The translations under genes and the position numbers were made by a program. From Leifsonia soli (GTDB lineage: Bacteria > Actinomycetota > Actinomycetes > Actinomycetales > Microbacteriaceae), in contig NZ_JACCBJ010000001.1 in the NCBI RefSeq assembly GCF_013408745.1, forward strand, positions 620,001 to 684,000: a DNA stretch of 64,000 nt, in the 5' to 3' direction. Each line of letters starts with the position of its first letter. The first letter of the stretch is position 1. The notes beneath the pieces are model-generated. The model was not told where the DNA came from and searched no databases. It saw only the letters and a list, made by a program, of their open reading frames with translations. This document shows positions 35,315-45,260 of the stretch, piece by piece.

Positions 35315-37129
35315 ATGACAGGCATGTCCACGGATGCAACCCCCAGCAGTGTGTTGCCGTCCGCGACGCCGGGCAAGGCGTCGCCCGAGATCCTGACCGG
35401 CTCCCAGTCGGTCGTCCGCACCCTCGAGCTCCTCGGCGTCACCGACGTCTTCGGGCTCCCCGGGGGTGCCATCCTCCCCATCTACGACGCGATCATGGAC
35501 TCCACCCGGATCCGTCACGTCCTCGTCCGTCACGAGCAGGGCGGCGGTCACGCCGCCGAGGGCTACGCGGTGGCGTCCAACAAGGTCGGGGTCGCCATGG
35601 CGACCTCCGGCCCCGGCGCCACCAATCTCGTCACGGCGATCATGGACGCGCACATGGACTCCGTCCCCGTGGTGTTCATCACCGGCCAGGTGTTCTCCAC
35701 CCTGATGGGCACGGACGCGTTCCAGGAGGCCGACATCGTGGGCATCACGATGCCGATCACCAAGCACTCCTTCCTGGTGAAGGACGTCGAGGACATCCCC
35801 TCGACGATCGCGGCGGCTTACCACATCGCCGGCACCGGTCGTCCCGGTCCCGTCCTCGTCGACATCACCAAGGACGCGCAGCAGAACACCGCTCCGTTCG
35901 TGTGGCCCCCGAAGGTCGATCTGCCGGGCTACCGGCCGATCACCAAGGCCCACGGCAAGCAGGTCCTGGCAGCGGCCCAGCTGCTCGCCGAGGCCAAGAA
36001 GCCCGTGCTCTACGTGGGCGGCGGAGTGATCCGCGCCCGCGCGTCGCAGGAGCTGTTCGAGCTCGCCGAGGCGACCGGCGCGCCGGTCGTCACCACGCTG
36101 ACCGCGCGCGGCGCCTTCCCGGACACGCACAAGCAGCACCTCGGTATGCCCGGCATGCACGGCACGGTGCCCGCGGTGCTCGCGCTGCAGGAGTCGGACC
36201 TCATCATCTCGCTCGGTGCGCGGTTCGACGACCGGGTCACCGGCAACACCTCGCTGTTCGCGCCCAACGCGAAGATCGTGCACGTCGACGTCGACCCTGC
36301 CGAGATCTCCAAGATCCGTGTCGCCGACGTCCCCATCGTCGGCGATGCCAAGGACGTCATCGTCGATCTGACCGCCGCGTTCCAGGACGCAACCCGCTCG
36401 GCGGCGCCCGACCTCATCGAGTGGTGGACCTACCTGAACGGGCTCCGCGAGGAGTTCCCGCTCGGGTACACGCCGACGACCGACGGGCTGCTCGCTCCGC
36501 AGTACGTCATCCAGCGGATCGGTGAGCTCACCGGTCCGGAGGGCGTCTACACGGCGGGTGTCGGCCAGCACCAGATGTGGGCCGCGCAGTTCATCAAGTA
36601 CGAGCGGCCCAACTCGTGGCTCAACTCCGGCGGCGCCGGGACCATGGGCTACTCGGTGCCGGCGGCGATGGGCGCGAAGGTCGCCCAGCCCGACCGCGTG
36701 GTGTGGGCGATCGACGGCGACGGCTGCTTCCAGATGACCAATCAGGAGCTCGCCACCTGCACGATCAACGACATCCCGATCAAGGTCGCGATCATCAACA
36801 ACTCGTCGCTCGGGATGGTGCGGCAGTGGCAGACGCTCTTCTACGACGGCCGCTACTCCAACACCGACCTCAACACGGGCCACGACACCGTGCGCGTCCC
36901 CGACTTCGTGAAGCTGGCGGAGGCGTACGGCGCCCTCGGCATCCGCGTCACGAAGGAGGAGGAGGTCGACGCCGCCATCAAGCTGGCGCTGGAGACCAAC
37001 GACCGCCCGGTGGTGATCGACTTCGTCGTCAGCGCCGACGCCATGGTGTGGCCGATGGTCCCGCAGGGCGTCAGCAACAGCTACGTCCAGTACGCCCGCG
37101 ACCACAGCCCGTCGTTCGGAGGGGAGTGA
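35315..37129 (+). CDS. ilvB: Acetolactate synthase large (catalytic) subunit
   Basis: A 604-residue thiamine-diphosphate enzyme making acetolactate or acetohydroxybutyrate for branched-chain amino acids. It shows the N-terminal TPP-activating segment [14 protein letters not shown] with [13 protein letters not shown], the FAD/dehydrogenase-like middle [15 protein letters not shown] and [15 protein letters not shown], and the C-terminal TPP motif [14 protein letters not shown]...NNSSLGM. Two starts are possible: ATG 35315 (AAGGA only 3 nt upstream) and ATG 35324 (12 nt); the first is given. The 44-bp gap to ilvD shows no attenuator or leader peptide rich in branched-chain codons. ilvN follows after 2 bp. 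Confidence 0.96.
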   Translation: MTGMSTDATPSSVLPSATPGKASPEILTGSQSVVRTLELLGVTDVFGLPGGAILPIYDAIMDSTRIRHVLVRHEQGGGHAAEGYAVASNKVGVAMATSGPGATNLVTAIMDAHMDSVPVVFITGQVFSTLMGTDAFQEADIVGITMPITKHSFLVKDVEDIPSTIAAAYHIAGTGRPGPVLVDITKDAQQNTAPFVWPPKVDLPGYRPITKAHGKQVLAAAQLLAEAKKPVLYVGGGVIRARASQELFELAEATGAPVVTTLTARGAFPDTHKQHLGMPGMHGTVPAVLALQESDLIISLGARFDDRVTGNTSLFAPNAKIVHVDVDPAEISKIRVADVPIVGDAKDVIVDLTAAFQDATRSAAPDLIEWWTYLNGLREEFPLGYTPTTDGLLAPQYVIQRIGELTGPEGVYTAGVGQHQMWAAQFIKYERPNSWLNSGGAGTMGYSVPAAMGAKVAQPDRVVWAIDGDGCFQMTNQELATCTINDIPIKVAIINNSSLGMVRQWQTLFYDGRYSNTDLNTGHDTVRVPDFVKLAEAYGALGIRVTKEEEVDAAIKLALETNDRPVVIDFVVSADAMVWPMVPQGVSNSYVQYARDHSPSFGGE

Positions 37130-37131
37130 CC

Positions 37132-37641
37132 ATGAGCACGCACGTTCTGAGCCTCCTCGTGGAGGACAAGCCGGGTCTGCTGACCCGCGTGGCCGGGCTG
37201 TTCGCCCGTCGCGGGTTCAACATCCACTCGCTCGCGGTGGGGACCAGCGAGGTCGACGGGCTGTCGCGCATCACGGTCGTCGTCGACGTCGAAGACCTCC
37301 CGCTCGAGCAGGTGACCAAGCAGCTCAACAAGCTGATCAACGTCATCAAGATCGTGGAGCTCGACCCCGCGCAGTCCGTGCAGCGCGAGCACCTGCTCAT
37401 CAAGGTGCGGGTGGACAACTCCACGCGTTCCCAGGTGCTCGAGGCCGTCAACCTCTTCCGCGCCCGCGTGGTCGATGTCGCGACGGATGCGCTGGTGATC
37501 GAGGTCACCGGCGACAGCGGGAAGACCCAGGCGCTGCTCAAGGTGCTCGAGCCGTACGGCATCAAGGAGATGGCCCAGTCGGGCCTGCTCGCGATCGGCC
37601 GCGGCGGCAAGTCCATCACCGAGCGCGTCTTCCGGAACTGA
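37132..37641 (+). CDS. ilvN: Acetolactate synthase small (regulatory) subunit
   Basis: A 169-residue regulatory subunit. The N-terminal ACT domain reads HVLSLLVEDKPGLLTRVAGLFARRGFNIHSL with ITVVVDVED, the valine-sensing fold. The C-terminal half has VNLFRARVVDVATDALVIEVTG. It binds IlvB and gives feedback inhibition by valine. It starts 2 bp after ilvB with a GGAGTG site inside the ilvB end, so the two are co-translated. Confidence 0.96.
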   Translation: MSTHVLSLLVEDKPGLLTRVAGLFARRGFNIHSLAVGTSEVDGLSRITVVVDVEDLPLEQVTKQLNKLINVIKIVELDPAQSVQREHLLIKVRVDNSTRSQVLEAVNLFRARVVDVATDALVIEVTGDSGKTQALLKVLEPYGIKEMAQSGLLAIGRGGKSITERVFRN

Positions 37642-38742
<1,101 letters not shown>

Positions 38743-38772
38743 TCGCAGCCCGCCCCTCGTAACCGCACCGCA

Positions 38773-38810
38773 GTAGTCTCAGGGTGCCGCACGCGACGCG
38801 TGCGGCACCC
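38773..38810 (+). terminator. Strong hairpin after ilvC with an overlapping -10 box for cutC
   Basis: Perfect 13-bp arms GGGTGCCGCACGC and GCGTGCGGCACCC (38782-38810) with a 3-nt loop, followed by TTCTGC: the likely ilvC terminator. A TAGTCT box (38773-38778) just upstream would start transcription within the hairpin, so the cutC promoter and the ilvC terminator seem to be interleaved. Confidence 0.7.
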
Positions 38811-38828
38811 TTCTGCGTCAGGAGCCAC

Positions 38829-39557
38829 ATGGGCATCGCCGTCGAGATCGCCGTCCAGGACATCGCCGGCGTGCGCGTTGCCCTGGCGGAGGGCGCCGAC
38901 CGCGTCGAACTGTGCAGCGCGCTCGGGATGGGCGGTCTCACCCCGTCCGCCGCGCTCGTCACCGGCGCGGTGGCCGAGGCGCGCGCGGGCGGCCGCGACG
39001 GGTTCGTCCACGTCCTCATCCGCCCGCGCGGCGGCGGGTTCGTCTACGACGCCGACGAGCTGGCCCTGACCATCGCCGACGTGCGCTTCGCCCGCGACGC
39101 GGGCGCGGCGGGGGTCGTCGTCGGCGCCCTCGACGACAGCGGTGCCGTGGACGCGGAAGCCGTCGCCGCGATCCGCACCGTTGCCGGTCCGCTCGCCGTG
39201 ACGTTCCACCGGGCGATCGACGTGTCGCCCGACCCGCTCGCGGCGGCCGAGCAGCTAGTCGAACTCGGCGTGACGCGCATCCTCACGTCCGGAGGCGCGG
39301 AGCGCAGCATCGACGGCATCCCTGCGCTGCGGCAGCTGGCGGACCGCGTCGGCGGCCGGGTGCAGGTCATGGCCGGCGGGGGAGTGCGCGTCGACGACAT
39401 CCCCGCGATCGCGGCGGCCGGGGTGGATGCGGTGCACCTCTCCGCGCGCGACGGCGTGCGGGGGTCGCCGAGCGGCCCGGGCGGGGGCGCGGCGACCTAT
39501 GACATCACGGACGCCCGGATCGTCCGCGCGGCCGTGGAGGCCGCGGCGCGGGGGTAG
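38829..39557 (+). CDS. cutC: CutC family copper homeostasis protein
   Basis: A 242-residue TIM-barrel CutC protein. Family segments are VEIAVQDIAGVRVALAEGADRVELCSALGMGGLTPS, VLIRPRGGGFVYDADE, VTFHRAIDVSPDP and ILTSGGAERSIDGI. The link to copper is historical and weak; an enzymatic role is possible. ATG 38829 has CAGGAG 4 nt upstream; the longer frame from 38784 lies in the hairpin and is rejected. The 3' end faces the DoxX gene with 10 bp between stops. Confidence 0.92.
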   Translation: MGIAVEIAVQDIAGVRVALAEGADRVELCSALGMGGLTPSAALVTGAVAEARAGGRDGFVHVLIRPRGGGFVYDADELALTIADVRFARDAGAAGVVVGALDDSGAVDAEAVAAIRTVAGPLAVTFHRAIDVSPDPLAAAEQLVELGVTRILTSGGAERSIDGIPALRQLADRVGGRVQVMAGGGVRVDDIPAIAAAGVDAVHLSARDGVRGSPSGPGGGAATYDITDARIVRAAVEAAARG

Positions 39558-39567
39558 CGCCCGGCGG

Positions 39568-39948
39568 CTACAGCGCGCAGAACACGCAGAGCGCGATCAG
39601 CACGAGCTGCAGGACCAGCCGCGGGACGAGGGGCGTCGCGAAGACGCCGAACCGCTCCGTCTTGCCCGCGGCGTAGGCGTTCGCCGGGAACACGGCGACG
39701 AGGAAGACGGCCAGGCAGATCGCGGCGGGCACCCGGGTGGCCGGGATCAGGAGGCCGACCCCGCCCAGGATCTCGCAGACACCGGTGATCGCGACCAGGA
39801 TGCCCGGCCGGACCACGCGCAGGGCCGGCGGCACCATCGCGGCCATGCCGCGCGCCGGGCCCGGGACGAAGTGCAGCGTCCCCATCGCGACGAACACCAC
39901 CGCGAGAAGGATGCGGACGATGAGCTGTGCGATCTCGAGAAGTGTCAC
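39568..39948 (-). CDS. DoxX family membrane protein
   Basis: A 126-residue membrane protein with four predicted spans. It starts VTLLEIAQLIVRILLAVVFVAMG, then HFVPGPARGMAAMVP, then VITGVCEILGGVGLLIP-type helices, as in DoxX/SURF4-like proteins. The family acts in quinone-linked redox balance or as a membrane partner of thiol enzymes; the exact role is unknown. The GTG at 39948 is chosen because an AGGAGAGG stretch lies upstream and the conserved part begins there. Confidence 0.8.
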   Translation of the reverse strand: MTLLEIAQLIVRILLAVVFVAMGTLHFVPGPARGMAAMVPPALRVVRPGILVAITGVCEILGGVGLLIPATRVPAAICLAVFLVAVFPANAYAAGKTERFGVFATPLVPRLVLQLVLIALCVFCAL

Positions 39949-39968
39949 CGTGCCATCCTCTCCTGTGG

Positions 39969-39977
39969 TTGTCCACA
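39969..39977 (+). promoter_or_regulatory. Consensus DnaA box
   Basis: TTGTCCACA, the high-affinity DnaA box of actinobacteria, lies between the divergent DoxX and serA genes and forms the right half of the inverted repeat CCTGTGG-TTGT-CCACAGG (39962-39979). It is a single box, so it is not an origin; DnaA titration or regulation is possible. Confidence 0.45.
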
Positions 39978-40097
39978 GGTGGCGTAACGCGGCGAAAGGG
40001 GGCGGTGGCCGCCCGCTAGAGTTAAGCCGTTCCGCGCCCCACCGACCGTGGCGCCGTTCTCCCAAGCCAGCCCTCGCCCTCTGTAAGGAACTGCCAC

Positions 40098-41690
40098 GTG
40101 ACAAAGCCGGTCGTCCTGATCGCCGAAGAACTCTCGCCCGCCACCGTCGACGCCCTGGGGCCCGACTTCGAGATCCGCTCGGTGGACGGGACCGATCGGC
40201 CGGCGCTGCTCGCGGCTGTCGCCGACGCCGACGCCATCCTGGTGCGCTCCGCGACCAAGGTCGACGCCGAGGTCATCGCCGCCGCACCGGTCCTCAAGGT
40301 CATCGCCCGCGCCGGCGTCGGGCTCGACAATGTCGACATCAAGACGGCGACCAACGCCGGCGTCATGGTCGTCAACGCGCCGACGTCGAACATCATCTCG
40401 GCCGCCGAGCTCACAGTCGGCCACATCCTGAGCCTCGCCCGCCACATCCCCGCCGCGCACAACGCACTCGCGCAGGGACAGTGGAAGCGGTCGAAGTACA
40501 CCGGCGTTGAGCTGTACGAGAAGACCATAGGCATCATCGGCCTCGGCCGCATCGGTGCGCTGATCACCGCGCGCCTGCAGTCGTTCGGGACCAATGTCAT
40601 CGCGTACGACCCGTACGTCACGAGCGCGCGGGCCCAGCAGCTGGGCGTCCAGCTGGTGACGCTCGACGAGCTGCTGGCGCAGTCCGACTTCATCACCATC
40701 CACATGCCGAAGACGCCGGAGACCACCGGCATGATCTCCGACGACCAGCTGGCCCTGATGAAGAAGACGGCGTTCATCGTCAACGTGGCCCGCGGCGGCC
40801 TGATCGACGAGGATGCGCTCTACCGCGCCCTGACCACCGGCACGATCGCGGGCGCCGGGCTCGACGTCTTCGTCTCGGAGCCGCCGCAGGACTCCCCGCT
40901 GCTCGCGCTCGAGAACGTCGTGGTGACGCCGCACCTGGGCGCATCCACCGACGAGGCGCAGGAGAAGGCGGGCGTCTCGGTCGCGCGCTCGGTGCGGCTT
41001 GCGCTGTCGGGCGAGCTGGTGCCCGACGCGGTGAACGTCGCCGGCGGCGTCATCGACCCGTACGTGCGCCCCGGCATCCCGCTCGTCGAGAAGCTGGGCC
41101 AGGTGTTCTCCGGGCTCGCGAGCAGCCCCGTGACGAGCGTCGACGTCGAGGTGCGCGGCGAGCTCGCCGACTACGACGTCAGCGTGCTGAAGCTCGCGGC
41201 GCTGAAGGGCATCTTCACCAACATCGTCAGCGAGACGGTGTCGTACGTGAACGCGCCCCTGCTCGCCGACCAGCGCGGCATCGAGGTCCGCCTCATCACC
41301 GACTCGGTGAGCGAGGAGTACCGCAACCTGATCACCCTGCGCGGCGCCCTGAGCGACGGTTCGCAGATCGCGGTGTCCGGCACGCTGACCGGCCCGAAGC
41401 AGATCGAGAAGATCGTCGGGATCAACGGCTACGACGTGGAGGTGCCGGTCGCCGAGCACCTCGTCGTCATGGTCTACGACGACCGTCCCGGCATCGTCGC
41501 GGTCTACGGCCGCGAGTTCGGCGAGGCGGAGATCAACATCGCGGGCATGCAGGTCGCCCGGACCTCGGCCGGAGGCAAGGCGCTCAGCGTGCTCACCGTC
41601 GACTCGCGCGTGCCGGACGGCCTGCTCGAGAAGGTGCGGCTCGCGATCGACGCCGACCTCATGCAGGAGATCGACATCACCGAGTCCTGA
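40098..41690 (+). CDS. serA: D-3-phosphoglycerate dehydrogenase (long form, ACT domain)
   Basis: A 530-residue first enzyme of serine synthesis. Substrate domain at the N-terminus. NAD loop IGLGRIGALITARLQSFG, then MPKTPETTGMIS and VNVARGGLIDEDALYRAL, and the catalytic His in TPHLGASTDEAQEKAG. After residue about 310 an intervening domain is followed by a C-terminal ACT domain (VMVYDDRPGIVAVYGREFGEAEINIAGMQV), the layout of the mycobacterial long-form enzyme. GTG start at 40098 with AAGGAA upstream; a TAGAGT box lies at 40017-40022. Serine is the likely feedback effector. Confidence 0.95.
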   Translation: MTKPVVLIAEELSPATVDALGPDFEIRSVDGTDRPALLAAVADADAILVRSATKVDAEVIAAAPVLKVIARAGVGLDNVDIKTATNAGVMVVNAPTSNIISAAELTVGHILSLARHIPAAHNALAQGQWKRSKYTGVELYEKTIGIIGLGRIGALITARLQSFGTNVIAYDPYVTSARAQQLGVQLVTLDELLAQSDFITIHMPKTPETTGMISDDQLALMKKTAFIVNVARGGLIDEDALYRALTTGTIAGAGLDVFVSEPPQDSPLLALENVVVTPHLGASTDEAQEKAGVSVARSVRLALSGELVPDAVNVAGGVIDPYVRPGIPLVEKLGQVFSGLASSPVTSVDVEVRGELADYDVSVLKLAALKGIFTNIVSETVSYVNAPLLADQRGIEVRLITDSVSEEYRNLITLRGALSDGSQIAVSGTLTGPKQIEKIVGINGYDVEVPVAEHLVVMVYDDRPGIVAVYGREFGEAEINIAGMQVARTSAGGKALSVLTVDSRVPDGLLEKVRLAIDADLMQEIDITES

Positions 41691-41717
41691 CGGCCGCCGG
41701 GCGGGTCTCCGGCGGCC

Positions 41718-41819
41718 ACCGTCGGAGGTCCGCCTCCCACCGTCGGAGATCGGCGCCCGATCGCGCCGGAACTCCATCCGGACCGCGTCCCGTCGGAGAT
41801 CTGCGGCGCTTTCTCCGAC
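41718..41819. repeat. Short repeats and hairpin in the serA-TetR gap
   Basis: Three copies of a 13-bp unit: ACCGTCGGAGGTC (41718-41730), ACCGTCGGAGATC (41739-41751) and CCCGTCGGAGATC (41789-41801). The last copy supplies the left arm of a perfect 8-bp hairpin GTCGGAGA/TCTCCGAC (41792-41799 with 41812-41819), a likely bidirectional terminator between the convergent serA and TetR genes. Confidence 0.6.
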
Positions 41820-41840
41820 GCTAGGTCCGGTGTGCGCGCC

Positions 41841-41885
41841 TGCGGTTTACGCACGCGTGCGGTTTACGCGTCTGCGGGTTTACGC
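41841..41885. repeat. Three copies of TGCGGTTTACGC at the TetR gene end
   Basis: The unit occurs at 41841-41852 and 41858-41869 and, with one inserted G, at 41873-41885. The last copy contains the TAA stop codon of the TetR gene. Spacing is 15-17 bp, so it looks like a local tandem expansion beyond the stop. Confidence 0.7.
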
Positions 41886-42521
41886 GTCCCCGGCGAACCG
41901 GCGGATCAGAGCGACCAGATCGTCGATGTCCGTCTCGTCCCTGAGCACGTTGTTGGCCGCGGGAAGCAGGGCGGTGTTGTAGTACATCCCGTCGCCGATC
42001 AGCATGATCGTGCGCGCCACCAGCGGGTCGCCGACCGCCTCCTGCAGCACCTCCAGCCAGCGCCGCTGCGCGCTCGCGAGGGCGTCGCGCGCCCGCGGGT
42101 CGGCCGCCTGCGCCAGCCGGGCGATCGCGACGATCGCGCGCTCGAAGCGGGAGTCGGTGGGGATCGACGTCCGGAGGAAGTAATCCACCGGGCCGTCGGG
42201 GGCTGCCCGCATGGCGGCGAGGTCGTCGTCGATGAGGGCCGCGAAGCGGTCGAGCACGCCGGCGGCCAGCGCCTCCTTCGACGCGAAGTGGTAGAGCAGT
42301 CCACCCTTCGAGACGCCGGCGCGGGCGGCGACGGCGTCGAGGGTCGCGGCGCGCTCGCTCTGCTCGGCGAGCAGCTCCTCGAAGGCGTCCAGCACGCGGT
42401 CGCGGGCGGAGACCGGAACCGCCGGCGCCCCCGCCGACGCGACGCCTCCGCCGGACGCTCCAGGCGCGGGCGACGCGGCGCCGGGCGATGCGGGGGAGGG
42501 GGACGCTGGCGCGGACGGCAT
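41880..42521 (-). CDS. TetR/AcrR family transcriptional regulator
   Basis: A 213-residue repressor. After a 35-residue low-complexity Pro/Ala/Ser/Gly start comes the DNA-binding domain SARDRVLDAFEELLAEQSERAATLDAVAARAGVSKGGLLYHFASKEALAAGVLDRF, a textbook TetR helix-turn-helix. The C-terminal domain is helical. It is divergent from the DHA2 transporter gene, with a perfect 24-bp palindrome between them. It most likely represses the transporter and itself, and is released by a toxic substrate. The ATG at 42521 is the only suitable start. Confidence 0.92.
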   Translation of the reverse strand: MPSAPASPSPASPGAASPAPGASGGGVASAGAPAVPVSARDRVLDAFEELLAEQSERAATLDAVAARAGVSKGGLLYHFASKEALAAGVLDRFAALIDDDLAAMRAAPDGPVDYFLRTSIPTDSRFERAIVAIARLAQAADPRARDALASAQRRWLEVLQEAVGDPLVARTIMLIGDGMYYNTALLPAANNVLRDETDIDDLVALIRRFAGDA

Positions 42522-42544
42522 GCCTCCATGGTAGCGGGACCGTT

Positions 42545-42573
42545 TTGCGACTGTACCGTCCAGACGGTACAGT
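42545..42573 (+). promoter_or_regulatory. MFS promoter with embedded TetR operator
   Basis: A perfect palindrome, ACTGTACCGTC-CA-GACGGTACAGT (42550-42573), covers the space between -35 TTGCGA (42545-42550) and -10 TACAGT (42568-42573), spacer 17 nt. The -10 lies in the right arm and is 6 nt from the transporter ATG, so the message is leaderless and repression would be by direct occlusion. Confidence 0.85.
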
Positions 42574-42579
42574 AACAGC

Positions 42580-44106
42580 ATGACCTCGACACCGACCCTC
42601 CCGACCCCGGCGATCACGCGTGCGGGCGTGCGCGGTTGGGCGGCGCTCGGCGTCCTCATGCTGCCGACGCTGCTCGTCTCGGTCGACAACACCGTGCTCA
42701 GCTTCGCCCTGCCCGCCATCTCCGAGGCGCTGCGCCCGTCGGCGACCGGGATGCTGTGGATCGTCGACATCTACCCGCTCGTTCTCGCGGGCCTCCTCGT
42801 CGCCATGGGCAGCCTCGGCGACCGCATCGGCCGTCGCCGGCTGCTGCTCATCGGCGCCACAGGCTTCGCCGTCGTGTCGGCCGTCGCCGCCTTCGCACCG
42901 ACCGCCGAGCTGCTCATCGCCGCACGCGCGGCTCTCGGCGTCTTCGGCGCCATGCTCATGCCGTCCACCCTGTCGCTGCTGCGCAGCGTCTTCCTCGACC
43001 GGGAGCAGCGCCGGCTGGCGATCGCGATCTGGGCCTCCGGCTTCGCGGCAGGCTCCGCCCTCGGCCCGATCGTCGGAGGAGTGCTCCTGGAGCACTTCTG
43101 GTGGGGGTCCGTGTTCCTGCTCGCGGTGCCCGTCCTCATCCCGCTGCTCGTGCTCGCGCCGCTGCTGGTGCGCGAGTCGCGCGACCCCGCGCCCGGCCCG
43201 GTGGATGTGCCCGGCATCGTCCTCTCGCTCCTGACCATGGCGCCGATCGTCTACGGCATCAAGGCGCTGGCGGTCGACGGCTTCTCGCCCGTCGCCGTGC
43301 TCGCGATCGGGGTGGGCGCCGCGAGCGGCGCGCTGTTCGTCCGGCGGCAGCTCCGCCGCCCGGTGCCGATGCTCGACATGCGGCTGTTCACCCGTCCCGC
43401 GTTCAGCGGAGCCGTCGTCGTCAACCTGCTCAGCGTCGTGTCGCTCGTCGGCTTCCTGTTCTTCGTATCCCAACACCTGCAGCTCGTCATCGGGCTGACG
43501 CCGCTGCAGTCCGGGCTCGTGCTGCTCCCCGGGCTGCTCACGATGATCGTGGCCGGGCTCGTCGTCGTCCCGATCGCCCGCCGAATCCGGCCCGGCGTCG
43601 TGATCGCGGGAGGGCTGACCTTCTCCGCGGCGGGCTACCTCCTGGTCGCGCTGACCGGAGGGGGAGCGCCGTGGGGCGTCCTGCTGGCCGCGTTCGTGCT
43701 CCTGGGCGCGGGCATCGGCGGTGCCGAGACCGTCTCGAACGAGCTGGTGATCTCGACCGCTCCCGCCGCGAAGGCGGGCGCCGCGTCGGCGGTGTCGGAG
43801 ACGGCGTACGAGCTGGGAGCCGTGCTCGGCACAGCCACCCTCGGCACCCTGATCACGGCCTCTTACCGGGCGACCCTCGTCGTTCCTGATGGGCTGACGG
43901 CCGCGCAGGCGGACGCAGCGGGGGAGACGCTGGGCGGCGCGGTCGCCGTCGCGGCGGGTCTGCCGGACGCGCTCGGCGAGCAGCTGCTGGCGTCGGCCAG
44001 AGCGGCGTTCGACAGCGGGGTCGGGGTCACCGCGGTGATCGGCATCGGCCTGGTGGCGACCGCCGCCGTCGTCGCCCTGATCACCCTGCGTCACGTGCGC
44101 TCCTGA
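42580..44106 (+). CDS. MFS transporter, DHA2 family (multidrug exporter type)
   Basis: A 508-residue proton antiporter with about 14 spans. The start of helix 1 holds the DHA2 signature [18 protein letters not shown]. Motif A is [16 protein letters not shown]. Motif C is around [28 protein letters not shown] in helix 5. Helix 11-12 reads [34 protein letters not shown]. It should export drugs or cationic compounds under control of the divergent TetR gene. The ATG at 42580 follows TACAGT by 6 nt, so no Shine-Dalgarno site is needed. Confidence 0.93.
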   Translation: MTSTPTLPTPAITRAGVRGWAALGVLMLPTLLVSVDNTVLSFALPAISEALRPSATGMLWIVDIYPLVLAGLLVAMGSLGDRIGRRRLLLIGATGFAVVSAVAAFAPTAELLIAARAALGVFGAMLMPSTLSLLRSVFLDREQRRLAIAIWASGFAAGSALGPIVGGVLLEHFWWGSVFLLAVPVLIPLLVLAPLLVRESRDPAPGPVDVPGIVLSLLTMAPIVYGIKALAVDGFSPVAVLAIGVGAASGALFVRRQLRRPVPMLDMRLFTRPAFSGAVVVNLLSVVSLVGFLFFVSQHLQLVIGLTPLQSGLVLLPGLLTMIVAGLVVVPIARRIRPGVVIAGGLTFSAAGYLLVALTGGGAPWGVLLAAFVLLGAGIGGAETVSNELVISTAPAAKAGAASAVSETAYELGAVLGTATLGTLITASYRATLVVPDGLTAAQADAAGETLGGAVAVAAGLPDALGEQLLASARAAFDSGVGVTAVIGIGLVATAAVVALITLRHVRS

Positions 44107-44179
44107 GTGCCCGTCGATGTCGTGCCGCGGCGATAGGGTGGCACTACCGGTTCCCACCATCGACCAGCGCAGGAGTGCC

Positions 44180-45235
44180 ATGTCCCGTACCGTCAAGCTC
44201 GCCGTCATCCCCGGGGACGGGATCGGTCCGGAGGTCATCGCCGAGGCCGTCGCGGTGCTCGACGCGGTGACGGAGGGGAGCGGGCTCTCGTTCGAGAAGA
44301 CGCACTTCTCGCTCGGCGCCGACCGCTACCTGGCGACGGGCGATGTCCTGACCGACGACGACCTGGAGGCGATCAAGAGCCACGACGCCATCCTGCTCGG
44401 CGCGGTCGGCGGCGTCCCGGGCGACCCGCGGCTGGCCGGGGCGAACATCGAGCGCGGGCTCCTGCTGAAGCTGCGGTTCTCGCTCGACCATTACGTGAAC
44501 CTGCGTCCGACGACGCTCTTCCCCGGCATCGCCAGCCCGCTGGCGAACCCGGGCGATGTCGACTTCGTCGTCGTGCGCGAGGGGACGGAGGGCCCGTACG
44601 TCGGCAACGGCGGCGTCATCCGGCAGGGCACGCCCCACGAGATCGCCAACGAGGTGTCGGTGAACACCGCGTACGGGGTCGAGCGGGTGGTGCGCTACGC
44701 GTTCGAGCAGGCCGGGCAGCGGAGGCGGAAGCTCACGCTGGTGCACAAGACCAACGTGCTCACCTTCGCCGGCTCCCTCTGGAAGCGGATCGTGGATGCG
44801 GTGGCCGCCGAACACCCCGACGTCACGGTCGACTACCTCCACGTCGACGCGGCCACGATCTTCCTGGTCACGGATCCTGCTAGATTCGATGTGATCGTCA
44901 CGGACAACCTCTTCGGCGACATCCTCACCGACCTCGCGGCCGCGATCAGCGGCGGCATCGGGCTGGCGGCCTCGGGCAACATCAACCCGGCCGGGGCCTT
45001 TCCGAGCATGTTCGAGCCGGTTCACGGATCGGCCCCCGACATCGCCGGCCAGCAGAAGGCCGACCCCACCGCCGCCATCCTCTCCACGGCACTCCTGCTC
45101 CGCCACCTCGGCGAGAAGGAGCTCGCCGGACGCGTGGAGCAGGCAGTGACCGCCGACCTCGCCGCCCGCACGGGCGCTGCGCGAACGACCTCCGAGATCG
45201 GCGCAGCGATCGCCGCACGAGTGGCGCAGAATTGA
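44180..45235 (+). CDS. leuB: 3-isopropylmalate dehydrogenase
   Basis: A 351-residue NAD-dependent enzyme of leucine synthesis. Motifs: [33 protein letters not shown] with substrate Arg residues, [43 protein letters not shown] with metal Asp residues, and [15 protein letters not shown]. The start ATG at 44180 has AGGAG 4 nt upstream; the frame from 44117 is rejected. ilvE follows 25 bp downstream in an operon that ends at a strong hairpin. Confidence 0.95.
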   Translation: MSRTVKLAVIPGDGIGPEVIAEAVAVLDAVTEGSGLSFEKTHFSLGADRYLATGDVLTDDDLEAIKSHDAILLGAVGGVPGDPRLAGANIERGLLLKLRFSLDHYVNLRPTTLFPGIASPLANPGDVDFVVVREGTEGPYVGNGGVIRQGTPHEIANEVSVNTAYGVERVVRYAFEQAGQRRRKLTLVHKTNVLTFAGSLWKRIVDAVAAEHPDVTVDYLHVDAATIFLVTDPARFDVIVTDNLFGDILTDLAAAISGGIGLAASGNINPAGAFPSMFEPVHGSAPDIAGQQKADPTAAILSTALLLRHLGEKELAGRVEQAVTADLAARTGAARTTSEIGAAIAARVAQN

Positions 45236-45260
45236 ATCACCGTCGCATAAAGGACCTGTC

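Noticed and set aside
41841..41885. CRISPR-like array of TGCGGTTTACGC
   Set aside because: Units are 12-13 bp with 3-5 bp between; a CRISPR needs repeats and spacers of about 25-40 bp and cas genes, which are absent.
44117..44179. Longer leuB start at 44117
   Set aside because: The extra residues are not found in LeuB and the AGGAG site lies before ATG 44180.
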